A stretch of DNA of 64,000 nt, taken from assembly GCF_026151205.1 (NCBI RefSeq), contig NC_087079.1, positions 14,446,445-14,510,444 on the forward strand, read 5' to 3'. Shown piece by piece: positions 44,032-56,159 of this stretch. How positions within the stretch are numbered: the stretch's first letter is position 1; each line of letters starts with the position of its first letter. The translations under genes and the position numbers were made by a program. The notes below the pieces were generated by a model. It saw only the letters and a list, made by a program, of their open reading frames with translations, did no database searches and was not told the DNA's origin. The stretch is from Bolinopsis microptera. Taxonomy: Eukaryota > Ctenophora > Tentaculata > Lobata > Bolinopsidae.

Positions 44032-44793
44032 GATTCACAAGTTTTAATCCGACAATTCAGTGCTACTTCAGCTTAACGGGTGATACTCGTAAAATATCTC
44101 TTTCATATATTGGACCGTCGACGAGTCCAACTCCAACTCGGCGCGCGTCCTGGTACGTAGGTTGTAAACCTACAATACTTCAGCTAGTGAGTACATGAGT
44201 TATGTTCAACTTCAATTTAAGGATAAGACTGGATCTGGACAAGTTATTTTAGTCCCTCTCAAATAATTTTCAACGGCATTTTGACAAGCTGAACATATTG
44301 CACCCTTTGAACATCCTCGATATGATTAACTTGAATTTCAAAAATGGCGAGCTGAAAGTCAGATTCACAAGTTTTAATTAAACAATTCAGTGCTACTTCA
44401 GCTTGACGGATGTTACTCGTCTAAATTTCTTCGAAGTAGCGCAGCGCGCGCCGCTTTCTTCTCGAAATGGCCTTAACGGGTGCAATACTCGTAAAATATC
44501 TGTTCCATATTGCATATATTCAATATTGGACCGTCGACGAGTCCAACTCGGCGCGCGTCCTGGTAGGTTGTAAACCTACAAGAAACGGCCCGATGACAAG
44601 TGCTACGAAGTAGCGCGTGCCGGGCCAGATCATTAACAATGGTCAATACTTCAGCTAGTGCAGAGTTATGTTCAATTTAATTTTAAGGATAAGACTGGAT
44701 CTGGACAAGTCATTTTAGGGCCTATCAAATAATTTCCAACGGTATTTTGACGAGCTGAACATCCTGCATCCTTTGAAGATCCTCGATTTTATC
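44032..44793. repeat. Tandem duplication, two copies of about 300 and 430 bp
   Basis: Copy 1 (44032-44325) and copy 2 (44362-44793) share gattcacaagttttaat, ggaccgtcgacgagtccaa, taggttgtaaacctaca, aaggataagactggatctgg and the end tcctcgat. Copy 2 is longer because of two hairpin-rich insertions (near 44425-44480 and 44581-44640). Confidence 0.85.
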
Positions 44794-44794
44794 T

Positions 44795-47700
44795 AATCTG
44801 TCAAATTTGTGTTCAGAAAATTTCATATTGGAAAATGGGACAGACTTTTAAAAATACAACTTTTCGATTTGTTAAGCTTTCTGCTGTGGGCTTCCTCCGA
44901 CCGAAATCAAACTTCCAGCACCTCAATCGTGTCATATGCCATCTAATTCTATATTTGACTTACTAATTGGTTGCGGGTGAAAAAATCAGTCAAAACTCAA
45001 AACTGTAAAATTTCGGTCCTGGAAATTTCATCTTCAAAAACTGAAAATGGGACAGAGATTGGTAAAATATGATTTTGCATTTTTTTTCGGGATTTTGACT
45101 CCAAATACCTCAATTTGGTTTCATACCATCATCAATTAACTGACTAATTGGTTTCTGGGTAAAGATTTCATCCAATCTGTCAAATTTGTGTTCAGAAAAT
45201 TTCATATTTGAAAATGGGACAGACTTTTAAAAGTACAACTTTTTGATTTGTTAAGCTTTCTGCTGTGGGCTTCCTCCGACCGAAATCAAACTTTGAGCAC
45301 CTCAATCGTGTCATATGTTGTATCACGTGGTGCCCCCCACGGTCGCTTAACTATAGTGTAGCGTCTTCGACGCTACAGGGGGAGCCGCGCACTTCGTGCG
45401 CGGCGGGTCATACAACGTATGACAAGTCATATGCCATTTATAGTTGACTTACTAATTGGTTGCGGGTGAAAAAATCAGTCAAAACTGTAAAATTTCGGTC
45501 CTGGAAATTTTATCTTCAAAAACTGAAAATGGGACAGAGATTGGGAGAATATGATTTTGCAATTTTTTTCGGGATTTCGACTCCAAATACCTCAATTTGG
45601 TTTCATACCATCATCAATTAACTGACTAATTGGTTTCTGGGTAAAGATTTCAGCCAATCTGTCAAATTTGTGTTCAGAAAATTTCATATTTGAAAATGGG
45701 ACAGACTTTTAAAAATACAACTTTTTGATTTGTTAAGCTTTCTGCTGTGGGCTTCCTCCGACCGAAATCAAACTTCCAGCACCTCAATCGTGTCATATGC
45801 CATTTATAGTTGGCTTACTAATTGGTTGCGGGTGAAAAAATCAGTCAAAACTGTAAAATTTCGGTCCTGGAAATTTCATCTTCAAAAACTGAAAATGGGA
45901 CAGAGATTGGGAGAATATGATTTTGCAATTTTTTTAGGGATTTTGACTCCAAATACCTCAATTTGGTTTCATACCATCATCAATTAACTGACTAATTGGT
46001 GTCTGGGCAAAGATTTCATCCAATCTGTCAAATTTGTGTTCAGAAAATGTATATTTGAAAATGGGACAGACTTTTAAAAATACAACTTTTTGATTTGTTA
46101 AGCTTTCTGCTGTGGGCTTCCTCCGACCGAAATCAAACTTCCAGCACCTCAATCGTGTCATATGCCATCTATAGTTGACTTACCTACTAATTGGTTGCGG
46201 GTGAAAAAATCAGTCAAAACTGTAAAATTTCGGTCCTGGAAATTTCATCTTCAAAAACTGAAAATGGGACAGAGATTGGGAGAATATGATTTTGCATTTT
46301 TATTTCGAGATTTCGACTCCAAATACCTCAATTTGGTTTCATACCATCATCAATTAACTGACTAATTGGTTTCTGGGTAAAGATTTCATCCAATCTGTCA
46401 AATTTGTGTTCAGAAAATTTCATATTTGAAAATGGGACAGACTTTTAAAAATACAACTTTTTGATTTGTTAAGCTTTCTGCTGTGGGCTTCCTCCGACCA
46501 AAATCAAACTTCCAGCACCTCAATCGTGTCATATGCCATTTATAGTTGACTTACTAATTGGTTGCGGGTGAAAAAATCAGTCAAAACTGTAAAATTTCGG
46601 TCCTGGAAATTTTATCTTCAAAAACTGAAAATGGGACAGAGATTGGGAGAATATGATTTTGCAATTTTTTTCGGGATTTCGACTCCAAATACCTCAATTT
46701 GGTTTCATACCATCATCAATTAACTGACTAATTGGTTTCTGGGTAAAGATTTCATCCAATCTGTCAAATTTGTGTTCAGAAAATTTCATATTTGAAAATG
46801 GGACAGACTTTTGAAAATACAACTTTTTGATTTGTTAAGCTTTCTGCTGTGGGCTTCCTCCGACCGAAATCAAACTTCCAGCACCTCAATCGTGTCATAT
46901 TATAGTTGACTAACTAATTGGTTGCGGGCGAAAAAATCAGTCAAAACTGTAAAATTTCGGTCCTGGAAATTTTATCTTCAAAAACTGAAAATGGGACAGA
47001 GATTGGGAGAATATGATTTTGCAATTTTTTTCGGGATTTCGACTCCAAATACCTCAATTTGGTTTCATACCATCATCAATTAACTGACTAATTGGTTTCT
47101 GGGTAAAGATTTCATCCAATCTGTCAAATTTGTGTTCAGAAAATTTCATATTTGAAAATGGGACAGACTTTTAAAAATACAACTTTTTGATTTGTTAAGC
47201 TTTCTGCTGTGGGCTTCCTCCGACCGAAATCAAACTTCCAGCACCTCAATCGTGTCATATGCCATCTATAGTTGACTTACCTACTAATTGGTTGCGGGTG
47301 AAAAAATCAGTCAAAACTGTAAAATTTCGGTCCTGGAAATTTCATCTTCAAAAACTGAAAATGGGACAGAGATTGGGAGAATATGATTTTGCATTTTTAT
47401 TTCGAGATTTCGACTCCAAATACCTCAATTTGGTTTCATACCATCATCAATTAACTGACTAATTGGTTTCTGGGTAAAGATTTCATCCAATCTGTCAAAT
47501 TTGTGTTCAGAAAATTTCATATTTGAAAATGGGACAGACTTTTAAAAATACAACTTTTTGATTTGTTAAGCTTTCTGCTGTGGGCTTCCTCCGACCAAAA
47601 TCAAACTTCCAGCACCTCAATCGTGTCATATGCCGTTTATAGTTGACTTACTAATTGGTTTCGGGTGAAATAATCAGTCAAAACTGTAAAATTTCGGTCC

Positions 47701-49372
47701 TGGAAATTTTATCTTCAAAAACTGAAAATGGGACAGAGATTGGGAGAATATGATTTTGCAATTTTTTTAGGGATTTTGACTCCAAATACCTCAATTTGGT
47801 TTCATACCATCATCAATTAACTGACTAATTGGTTTCTGGGCAAAGATTTCATCCAATCTGTCAAATTTGTGTTCAGAAAATTTCATATTTGAAAATGGGA
47901 CAGACTTTTAAAAATACAACTTTTTGATTTGTTAAGCTTTCTGCCGTGGGCTTCCTCCTACCGAAATCAAACTTCCAGCACCTCAATCGTGTCATATGCC
48001 ATCTATAGTTGACTTACTTATTGGTTGCGGGTGAAAAAATCAGTCAAAACTGTAAAATTTCGGTCCTGGAAATTTCATCTTCAAAAACTGAAAATGGGAC
48101 AGAGATTGGGAGAATATGATTTTGCATTTTTATTTCGAGATTTCGACTCCAAATACCTCAATTTGGTTTCATACCATCATCAATTAACTGACTAATTGGT
48201 TTCTGGGTAAAGATTTCATCCAATCTGTCAAATTTGTGTTCAGAAAATTTCATATTTGAAAATGGGACAGACTTTTAAAAATACAACTTTTTGATTTGTT
48301 AAGCTTTCTGCCTGGGCTTCCTCCGACCAAAATCAAACTTCCAGCACCTCAATCGTGTCATATGCCATTTATAGTTGGCTTACTAATTGGTTGCGGGTGA
48401 AAAAATCAGTCAAAACTGTAAAATTTCGGTCCTGGAAATTTTATCTTCAAAAACTGAAAATGGGACAGAGATTGGGAGAATATGATTTTGCAATTTTTTT
48501 AGGGATTTTGACTCCAAATACCTCAATTTGGTTTCATACCATCATCAATTAACTGACTAATTGGTGTCTGGGCAAAGATTTCATCCAATCTGTCAAATTT
48601 GTGTTCAGAAAATTTCATATTTGAAAATGGGACAGACTTTTAAAAATACAACTTTTTGATTTGTTAAGCTTTCTGCTGTGGGCTTCCTCCGACCGAAATC
48701 AAACTTCCAGCACCTCAATCGTGTCATATGCCATCTATAGTTGACTTACCTACTAATTGGTTGCGGGTGAAAAAATCAGTCAAAACTGTAAAATTTCGGT
48801 CCTGGAAATTTCATCTTCAAAAACTGAAAATGGGACAGAGATTGGGAGAATATGATTTTGCATTTTTATTTCGAGATTTCGACTCCAAATACCTCAATTT
48901 GGTTTCATACCATCATCAATTAACTGACTAATTGGTTTCTGGGTAAAGATTTCATCCAATCTGTCAAATTTGTGTTCAGAAAATTTCATATTTGAAAATG
49001 GGACAGACTTTTAAAAATACAACTTTTTGATTTGTTAAGCTTTCTGCTGTGGGCTTCCTCCGACCGAAATCAAACTTCCAGCACCTCAATCGTGTCATAT
49101 GCCATCTATAGTTGACTTACTTATTGGTTGCGGGTGAAAAAATCAGTCAAAACTGTAAAATTTCGGTCCTGGAAATTTCATCTTCAAAAACTGAAAATGG
49201 GACAGAGATTGGGAGAATATGATTTTGCATTTTTTTTTCGGGATTTTGACTCCAAATACCTCAATTTGGTTTCATACCATCATCAATTAACTGACTAATT
49301 GGTTTCTGGGCAAAGATTTCATCCAATCTGTCAAATTTGTGTTCAGAAAATGTCATATTTGAAAATGGGACA
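44795..49372. repeat. Satellite array, about 366-bp unit, 12.5 copies
   Basis: Monomers begin (at the phrase tatagttgact) near 45436, 45805, 46171, 46544, 46904, 47268, 47640, 48005, 48370, 48737 and 49105, a spacing of 360-374 bp. Neighbouring copies differ at diagnostic sites (gccatctatag / gccatttatag; cttacctactaatt / cttactaatt; catttttatttcgag / caatttttttaggg) and these variants recur at three- to four-unit spacing, a higher-order pattern. The frames of 60-67 codons inside it repeat with the monomers and are not genes. Confidence 0.95.
45318..45425. mobile_element. 108-bp hairpin MITE, copy B, inside the satellite
   Basis: The same family as 43588-43687 in opposite orientation. It begins TTGTATCACGTGG and ends CAACGTATGACAA, with an exact 8-bp duplication GTCATATG at 45310-45317 and 45426-45433. 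Internal hairpins: GTAGCGTC-TTC-GACGCTAC and GCCGCGCAC-TTC-GTGCGCGGC. It lies at the edge of a satellite monomer that its neighbours carry uninterrupted. Confidence 0.92.
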
Positions 49373-49603
49373 GGCTTTTGCGGCTTGCGTGTGGGCAGTT
49401 ACTTTGGCCTTGGCCACCCTGTACATATAAAATTAAATAAGACAATAATGATTTTTTTTAAATGTAGCTAATACATCATCCATATTATTGATTCAATTCT
49501 AATTTATACCTATGGCAAAATTATTGCTTCAATTCCCATTTAAATTTTAGACGACGAATAATACATTGTCAGTCAATAAGTACATTATCAGACCTACCAT
49601 ACA

Positions 49604-49610
49604 TTTTATT
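49604..49610 (-). terminator. Probable poly(A) signal of the LDLa GPCR
   Basis: AATAAA on the minus strand about 30 bp past the GPCR stop codon. Confidence 0.5.
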
Positions 49611-49635
49611 TTCCCTTTGATGTATGCCGAAATGT

Positions 49636-52600
49636 TTAGTTCGACTGAGTTTGTGACAGATTTGGGGCTGTGTGAGAGTTGACGTATCTGACCACCCTTC
49701 TTCCTTTTCTCAGAACCATGTCACTGTACAGAAGTGGGTTTATAACCGAGTTGAAGGGAAGGATAACAACAGAGAAAACTGGATACCAAGACGAAGCATC
49801 AATAACCTCCCAGAAATGCAGTCCACACACCACGATGAAGGGTATCCAGCACAGGAAATCAGTGGCAATGATAATGCTGACCTTGGTTTGAAGCTTTAGA
49901 TCACGTCTTCTAGCTGATGATTTTTTTGAAATAACCTTACTGGAGTGTCTGACAACAAAGCATTGAATGACAGTGTAACAGCTGGTGATGAAGAGAAAGC
50001 ACACGAAGTTTAGAGAAAGAACAGCAAGGGAGTAAGCATACTGTGGATCTGTTTTGGTAACCAGATATTTAAAGATGCAGACACTGTCACTCCCATAGAA
50101 TTCAACTTTTGATCCAGAAATTCCATCATTGTCCTGTGAGAACATCTCTCTAACCATCCGCCTCACTGTTTCCCAGCTAATGGGTTGTTCACGATATCTT
50201 CCGTTGTAGCTTTGTAAGATACGGTGATGAGACTCTTTGTCTACTATCCCTGTAAATAAGGTCACTCCTTCGTAATGTAGCCCGTTTACAAAGAAATCCT
50301 CTAATGGAGGAAAAAGAGGAAACACTGAGATAGCTATTGAGACGAACAGCAGGATCGTAACTATCGCTGACACCTTCATCTTTCCTTTCGTGTTGTTTGG
50401 ATCTTTGGGGACCAAAGTTTTGACATTGGTCAGCCTAGAAATACCTAAAGCTGCCATGGAAAAGAGAGATAGTTGGGATCCAATGGTGCTGAGAGTTCCG
50501 AGGACGGTGCAGTAGGGACTGGTCAGCCACCTGTACTTCTCTTTGCAGTAACTTGCCAAGTAGAATGCGTCCACTGCCGCAATGCTCAGAAGATAAACTC
50601 CCACCAAGAAATCTCCAACAGCTACTAAAAGTATCAGTGATTTATCAATCCTGTTCTTAAGGGACTGAGAATTCCTGATCTCTTTAAGAGAAGTGATGAA
50701 GACAGTAAGATTCAAAATGGTTGCAAGCAACCCACTTAGCCACGCAAAGACTTTGAGGAAAGAACTCTGAAGCAAATTCCGAGATGAACGGGAACACATT
50801 TCTCCACATTCGTCGGAGAAATCTCGGCAATCGATCTTACCATCACACACAGACGTTTTAAGCACATATTCACCGGTCTCCGCACATTTAAAGTTATTCA
50901 CGCAACCTCTTTCATCACTGCTATCTCCACAATCATCGACTAGGTTACACACTTTATCATAAGTTACACAGTGGCTATTATCACACGAGAAATACTTGTT
51001 GAAATATCTCCCCCGATCTCTAGCAACAATTGTAAGACTGTATTCCTCAGTCAGACTGTACACTTTATTTTTGTCGGGTATGTCCACACAGCTGTTTTGT
51101 TTGACCCGACCAAGAGGGCATAAAGCTTGTTCACATTTACCAGAGCAGCTGAGGTACACATAGATCTCCCCGTATGTGTTTCCACAGTCATAGTTTCCAG
51201 ATGGGACTTTGATTTGATAGTTTGTCGTGCCAAGTATATTTTTGTCTGGAGCTGTGAAGGCTTCTAGAGAACATTTACCCATTAAATGCTGAAGCTCACC
51301 CATTCCTCGGAGACAGTATGAAATGCGCTTGACATGAAGCTTATCCTCTAGCACAAAATCCCATGTATTTAGTCGACTTTTGGCTTTCTGGCAGACCTTA
51401 TTTTCTATTCCGCACGAGGGGGTTTTGTCACAGAGATCATCAAATGTGACAAATCTACCTAGTTTGTCGTCTTTGTTACACAAAAATACTTCGCTACATA
51501 CCGATCCTTTTTCTACATACCTAATACTTTGTCCACTACCACATCTCTGCCACGATTCTGCATCTTCATCGATCTCATCTTTACAATCAACTTTTCCGTC
51601 CATAACCCATGACATTGGGAATTCCATCATACTTGAGGACCGTTCCATATTTACCCTTCTTACGCACTTTTGTACCGAAAGGGTCGAGCAAAATGTCTTA
51701 GTCTCATCAGTTCCCCTAGGACAATCAGGATACCCATCACAGAGCTGGTTTTTGTGCAGAACACAGCCACCCTCCACCTCCACGCACTGGTTCTGGTACC
51801 CGTCGTCACACAGTTCGTACTCTCTACAAATAGCAAACACTGAAAGGGTTGTTGTAAACCCCCTCACTTCACAACTCATAGCTACCCGGTCAGTATCAGT
51901 GCAGTTGATCTGGTCCTTGCCGTCTTGACAGGTGTAAGCGTACGGTCCCAGTCTGGGCACTGCGCAGATCTGGTGGGGGTAGAGCGATCTGACCATGTCC
52001 GGGAAACTGTTGTAGTAGTCCGGTCCATGTAGATCTCCGGGTGTGCATGTCCGGAGAGTATCCTCTTCACGGCAATTCTCTTCGTCTAGTCCGTTGTAAC
52101 AGTCCCTCTTATTATCACACATGTACATGGCGTGGACGTGTTGCCCGTACGTGGAATCGCAGATGACACCGTAAGTCCTGTTCCCACATTCTGCTTCGTC
52201 ATTGCACCTGTGACAGTCGCACTTTAGATCACATACTTGATCAGCACGAATGTTGCTCATAGCCTCACCCATACAGCGATATGATTCCTGGGGATCCGGA
52301 CAACCTAGCTCATCTACATCGGTGTTTGAACATGTCTGTTCTCGTTGCAATCAGCATATCTTTTGTTTGCAAGACCGGATATGATCTTGTTACCAAACGT
52401 GATTGTGATATTGTCACCAAGAAACGCGTAGTTTTGTCCTTGATACTGGCAAGTGTAGGTCCTACAAAACTTCTCATCTAAATCTCTCCCAAAGTTACTC
52501 TCACATTCGGACCTGATGTGTCCACAAACCTCGTAAAACCTGGGGTCGTTAGGACAGAGCCGGTTGTATTTGAGAGTGCAGTTGGTTGACCACTTGGTGA

Positions 52601-53000
52601 AGAGTGGGTCGTCAGTGTACAGCTCCACCGAGTAGAGGGTTTCGGAGCGGGGACATTTGAACTGTTCCCCGCACTTTTCCTTCAGGTACTTTTTCTGATC
52701 CCCCACTTCAACCAGGACACATTCGTTAGTGTCCGAGGCTCCTGAAGATATGCTGCATAAGGATATATTTTGTTTCAAAATGGCTTAGCCTTGCCTATTG
52801 ATATAGTAGTGGTCTCTACCAAAAGTTAATTCTCTGCTTATAGTTGGGGAGCAGATATTCAAAGCAAGATGTCTTTCGTTTAAAGCTTTTATTGAGTTCG
52901 AATTATTATTTTCTAAAAGAATATATCTACCTGAACTGTCGAATAAAATATTGCTGCCACAAAGAATCATTATCACCCAGTAACGGAAACTCTGCATCAT
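49636..53000 (-). CDS. GPCR with LDL-receptor class A repeats
   Basis: Exon 1 (53000-52931) encodes a signal peptide (MMQSFRYWVIMILCGSNILF) and joins in phase to 52741. The large extracellular part is cysteine-rich with LDLa modules ending in SDE-type calcium-binding motifs (CDNKRDCYNGLDEENC, CNLVDDCGDSSDERGC, CDGKIDCRDFSDEC and others). A rhodopsin-class seven-helix domain follows: LSGLLATILNLTVFITSL, the LILLVAVGDFLVGVYLL second helix, and NSVINPLLY as the NPxxY motif of helix 7. There are few leucine-rich repeats, so it differs from relaxin-type receptors and is nearer to snail GRL101-like or cnidarian LDLa GPCRs. Between 52316 and 52352 the frame changes: either a true frameshift or a 48-nt intron (see findings). 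The 5' end is inferred. Confidence 0.75.
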
Positions 53001-53317
53001 AGCGTTACAATAGAGTAGAGATTCTACAACATGAGAGAAAATTGTCGTGAGCTGGACATATACATGATATAGTATGGTAATAATCCTTTGATATAGCAAA
53101 ATATTTCTTTAAATGCCTTTTAAGCACTTGGTTAGAAATCAAATAACAGATCTTTAGCACGGCAAACAAAATAAAAATAATAAAATATGGATGCGAACTG
53201 CGAAGATGGAGCAGATTTATGCCATAAAACTGAAATGAGTCTTAAAATAAACAAATTAGAGCACCTGTTTCTCATAAAGGGGGCTTTTGCAAAAATTATA
53301 CACCACCTGTTGTGCAG

Positions 53318-53436
53318 ACCGATACAAGATCGATTTAAAATATTTACGTTATGTTCAAAGGTTGGAATCGCAGTTGGTGAATGGTGATGTCCGACTGAAG
53401 ACGTACAAAAATGGGTCAACTTGGCTATCTGTCAAA
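53318..53436 (+). other. Candidate exon of an unrecognised gene
   Basis: An AG acceptor (tgtgcag) and GT donor (gtaagt) bound an open, lysine- and arginine-rich stretch (YLRYVQRLESQLVNG). I find no matching exons on either side, so this may be a relic of a lost or more distant gene. Confidence 0.3.
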
Positions 53437-53984
53437 GTAAGTCTAGTCACTAATGACATTAGTGAACAGAACATTAGTAATAACTTCAACACTACTGTCA
53501 TGTTGCGTAAAAAAGTCTGAGATAATTTAATGGTGTAGTTATATTTCATTGAAACGCAGATTAGAAATTTTTTCTTATAAGTGATTTCTATAATTGTGGA
53601 GACAGCGGACGATTATCTGCAACGCTGACGATCTAATTACAGACCACTAAACCGTTTAGTAACTTGAAAAACGTTTCAATGTACCTGCCGTCGTGAACTT
53701 AATATATCTCAGGCTATATGAAACATCTGATAATTAGCCTAAGTGCTATGGAGACGCAGTGATTAGCCAATTAAGATCAATGATCTTATGATGTAAATCC
53801 TATGGCGGAAGCTTATTCACTGTAATTACTCCCAAAAACATCATGATTCATAGCGACATCACATCTAGCTTATTCGAGCTTTTTATTTAGAATCAAAACA
53901 AGTTTTTCATATTATGGAGCCAGCGTGTGGACCAGCTACACCTGGTTAAAGCACTTTCTTCCCATTACACAATAATAAGATACA

Positions 53985-54552
53985 ACAATTTACAACAATT
54001 ACAAGAAGGCCTGGAGTGATAAACTGCCTCTAAACAAACGTCTAATACTGTACAATGCTTTAGTTGTATCGGTTCTTATGTACAACTCATCCTGCGTCTA
54101 AGAACAGTCGTCAACAGTCTAAGAACACGCAATTATTCTTTATGCTGGGCCGTCCCCAAAATATTCCTTAAAAACTAGACGTTGTTCACCGCAGACACCT
54201 TAGCTTCGCACCATTTTGAATATAAAGTACCCAGGAGTCTTCTCCAGCAAAAACTTGTATAAACGCTGCAATGCTGAACCATTGTCATGTGTCAGAAAAA
54301 GTGGCCCGTAGTCGGTGGAGAATGTTAAGACATGTTTTGCGGGGTCCTGTTGACGGACCAGCGTTTTATTTCCTCATTTTTGCCATCAATACACTGAACT
54401 TACCAGGAAGAAGAGGAAGACCCCAAAGCAATCTTTTCTTGCTGATTGTGCATGATTTATGTAAAAGAAATCTTTATATGAATAATATTTTTGATCTGTA
54501 TTATCTCCGTAATTTAGCTTATGACAAGAGATATTGGCAGAAATTACAATGA
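53985..54552 (+). pseudogene. LINE 3'-end remnant
   Basis: Translated in shifting frames it shows AWSDKLPLNKRLILYNALVVSVLMYN, then ARSRWRMLRHVLRG and PGRRGRPQSNLF: the end of the same LINE type as the intact element at 31829-35055, at lower similarity. Stops and frameshifts are present. An AAT repeat follows near 54640. Confidence 0.75.
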
Positions 54553-54861
54553 AGTTTTTGATATTTAGTTATTTGTTTTAGGGAAAGATTAGACTTGGGC
54601 GTTGTTTTAACTATGCCTTGTTTAGAACTTTGATTTAATAATAATAATAATAACAATTTACAATAAATTATGCCTATGTTATTATCATAACATTATAATC
54701 AACAATAACAATATGTTATTGTTCAAAAAACAGACTTAATATAAACGACGAAGACGTCCTAAAGTGCAGCATATGTGTTTACATTCGATGATTGTTGAAC
54801 ATTAAATTTAAGATATAGATCCTTCTAATATGACCTAATATCACAATATCAAGGTCATGGT

Positions 54862-55275
54862 GGTTTGGTGATGGCGGTTGAGAACCGCAACCCACACCGC
54901 TACTTCCATATCTCGTGTGACAATCACAACACGAGCAACGTGGTCAGCACACGTGGTCAGATCACCACGTCCGACTGGATACCTCCTCTCTCCCGCACGA
55001 CGATTATTATTACCACCCAGGTGATAGTCTTTCTACAAAAGAAAATCGTGGAGAAGGAGATCTGGAGCAAATCGTAAATTATTTTAAGTGCATGCAGAAA
55101 TTATCAATAATTTGTCAGGAATTTTGTAAAGTGTGCAATCGGTAATCGATATTTATATTTTATTGAAACTCATTATTTCGTCATCGAGAGAATACAGACG
55201 GTCATTTTGTTTTATTTTGTTCGCCTATGATCTCACTGATCACAATAGTGAGCAGGATAATTTAGAATAAATATT
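54862..55275 (+). pseudogene. Partial duplicate of the CAPN15 last exon and 3' flank
   Basis: 54862-54999 is nearly identical to 41911-42048 in the last CAPN15 exon (encoding VENRNPHRYFHI...VVSTRGQ...PPLSR). After a few diverged codons it continues into unrelated sequence. Then 55087-55275 resembles the CAPN15 downstream region 43340-43560. The copy lacks the LINE, hairpin MITE and satellite that follow the original. It has no start, so it is a dead fragment. Confidence 0.85.
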
Positions 55276-55870
55276 GAGCATGCATAATTAGCACCATTTA
55301 CCAATATCATTTTAATCATTAATTTATAATAACACTAACCCTCTACTCTGAACCCAAGGGCCAAGCCTAATCTATAACTGAAGCATAAGCTAAAACACTA
55401 AACATAAGGACAAATTAAACCAACTTCCTAATGTGGTCAGGTCACGTGATCAGAACAGTTTTCGCCAAGGGTGAGGGCAGTATTTTAACCCTATGTCAAA
55501 CTTACTCACCTACATAAAGTGAGTAAGTAAGTTTGTCAATCCGCTTATATAATAACGATACGTTTTAAACTAGTTGCAAATTCTGTATCTGCATTTGTAT
55601 ACTGCATCTGTGCGCTGCACACTTCTCGATTTGTTGTCATGCAGTGATCGTAGTCATGGAAACAAGCTAGATTTGCGCGCATATAATAGTAAAGATTTGT
55701 CAGCGCGCCCCACAAAAACGCAGTTTTTCTATAGGACCGGCAGTGGCGATAGTTTCCATCCTGAGATTTTCCCTATATAATAAGTAGTGTTCCAGAACAA
55801 GCAGTTTGGATTTTGGAGAACACCATCTTTAGATTCTACAGCAATTCTAAATAGTAAATCGTGTACAGCC

Positions 55871-56116
55871 ATGATGAACAACTTTCCCTTCGATAAATTT
55901 GATGCCTTGATGCAAGAATCTATTCAGGTAGTTAGGGTATTATGAACATTTGCTGGGAACTAATTTTCTAGGAGCATTTCAGTGCAGGAATCACCACAAA
56001 GAGTTGTAAAATTAGATCTGATGGGTACAACTAGCTAGACCATGTTTTTTTTTCAGGCGCCCAAGAACACAGTAGAAGAAAACGAGTGGCAAAATTGTAA
56101 TATCATATTGACTTAA
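55871..56116 (+). CDS. Possible two-exon micropeptide gene
   Basis: Exon 55871-55927 (MMNNFPFDKFDALMQESIQ) with a gtagtt donor, and exon 56057-56116 after a good tttttttttcag acceptor, join in phase to 39 codons. A TATA-like tatataat lies about 100 bp upstream (near 55772) and a donor-like taagGTACGT directly follows the stop. It may equally be the 5' end of a gene whose rest was disrupted by the LINE that begins just downstream. No family recognised. Confidence 0.25.
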
Positions 56117-56159
56117 GGTACGTTTTCACACTTTGAATACGTTTACATTTGCGTAGCTC

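Noticed and set aside
45730-48931. A set of 60-85-codon frames repeating every few hundred bases
   Set aside because: They are the same satellite monomer translated repeatedly; length and sequence follow the 366-bp unit, and start and stop vary with monomer type.
44795-49372. CRISPR-like array
   Set aside because: Whole monomers repeat without constant short repeats and unique spacers; the context is animal nuclear DNA.
51380-51928. 182-codon frame opposite the LDLa GPCR
   Set aside because: Antisense shadow of the cysteine-rich extracellular coding region; no domain.
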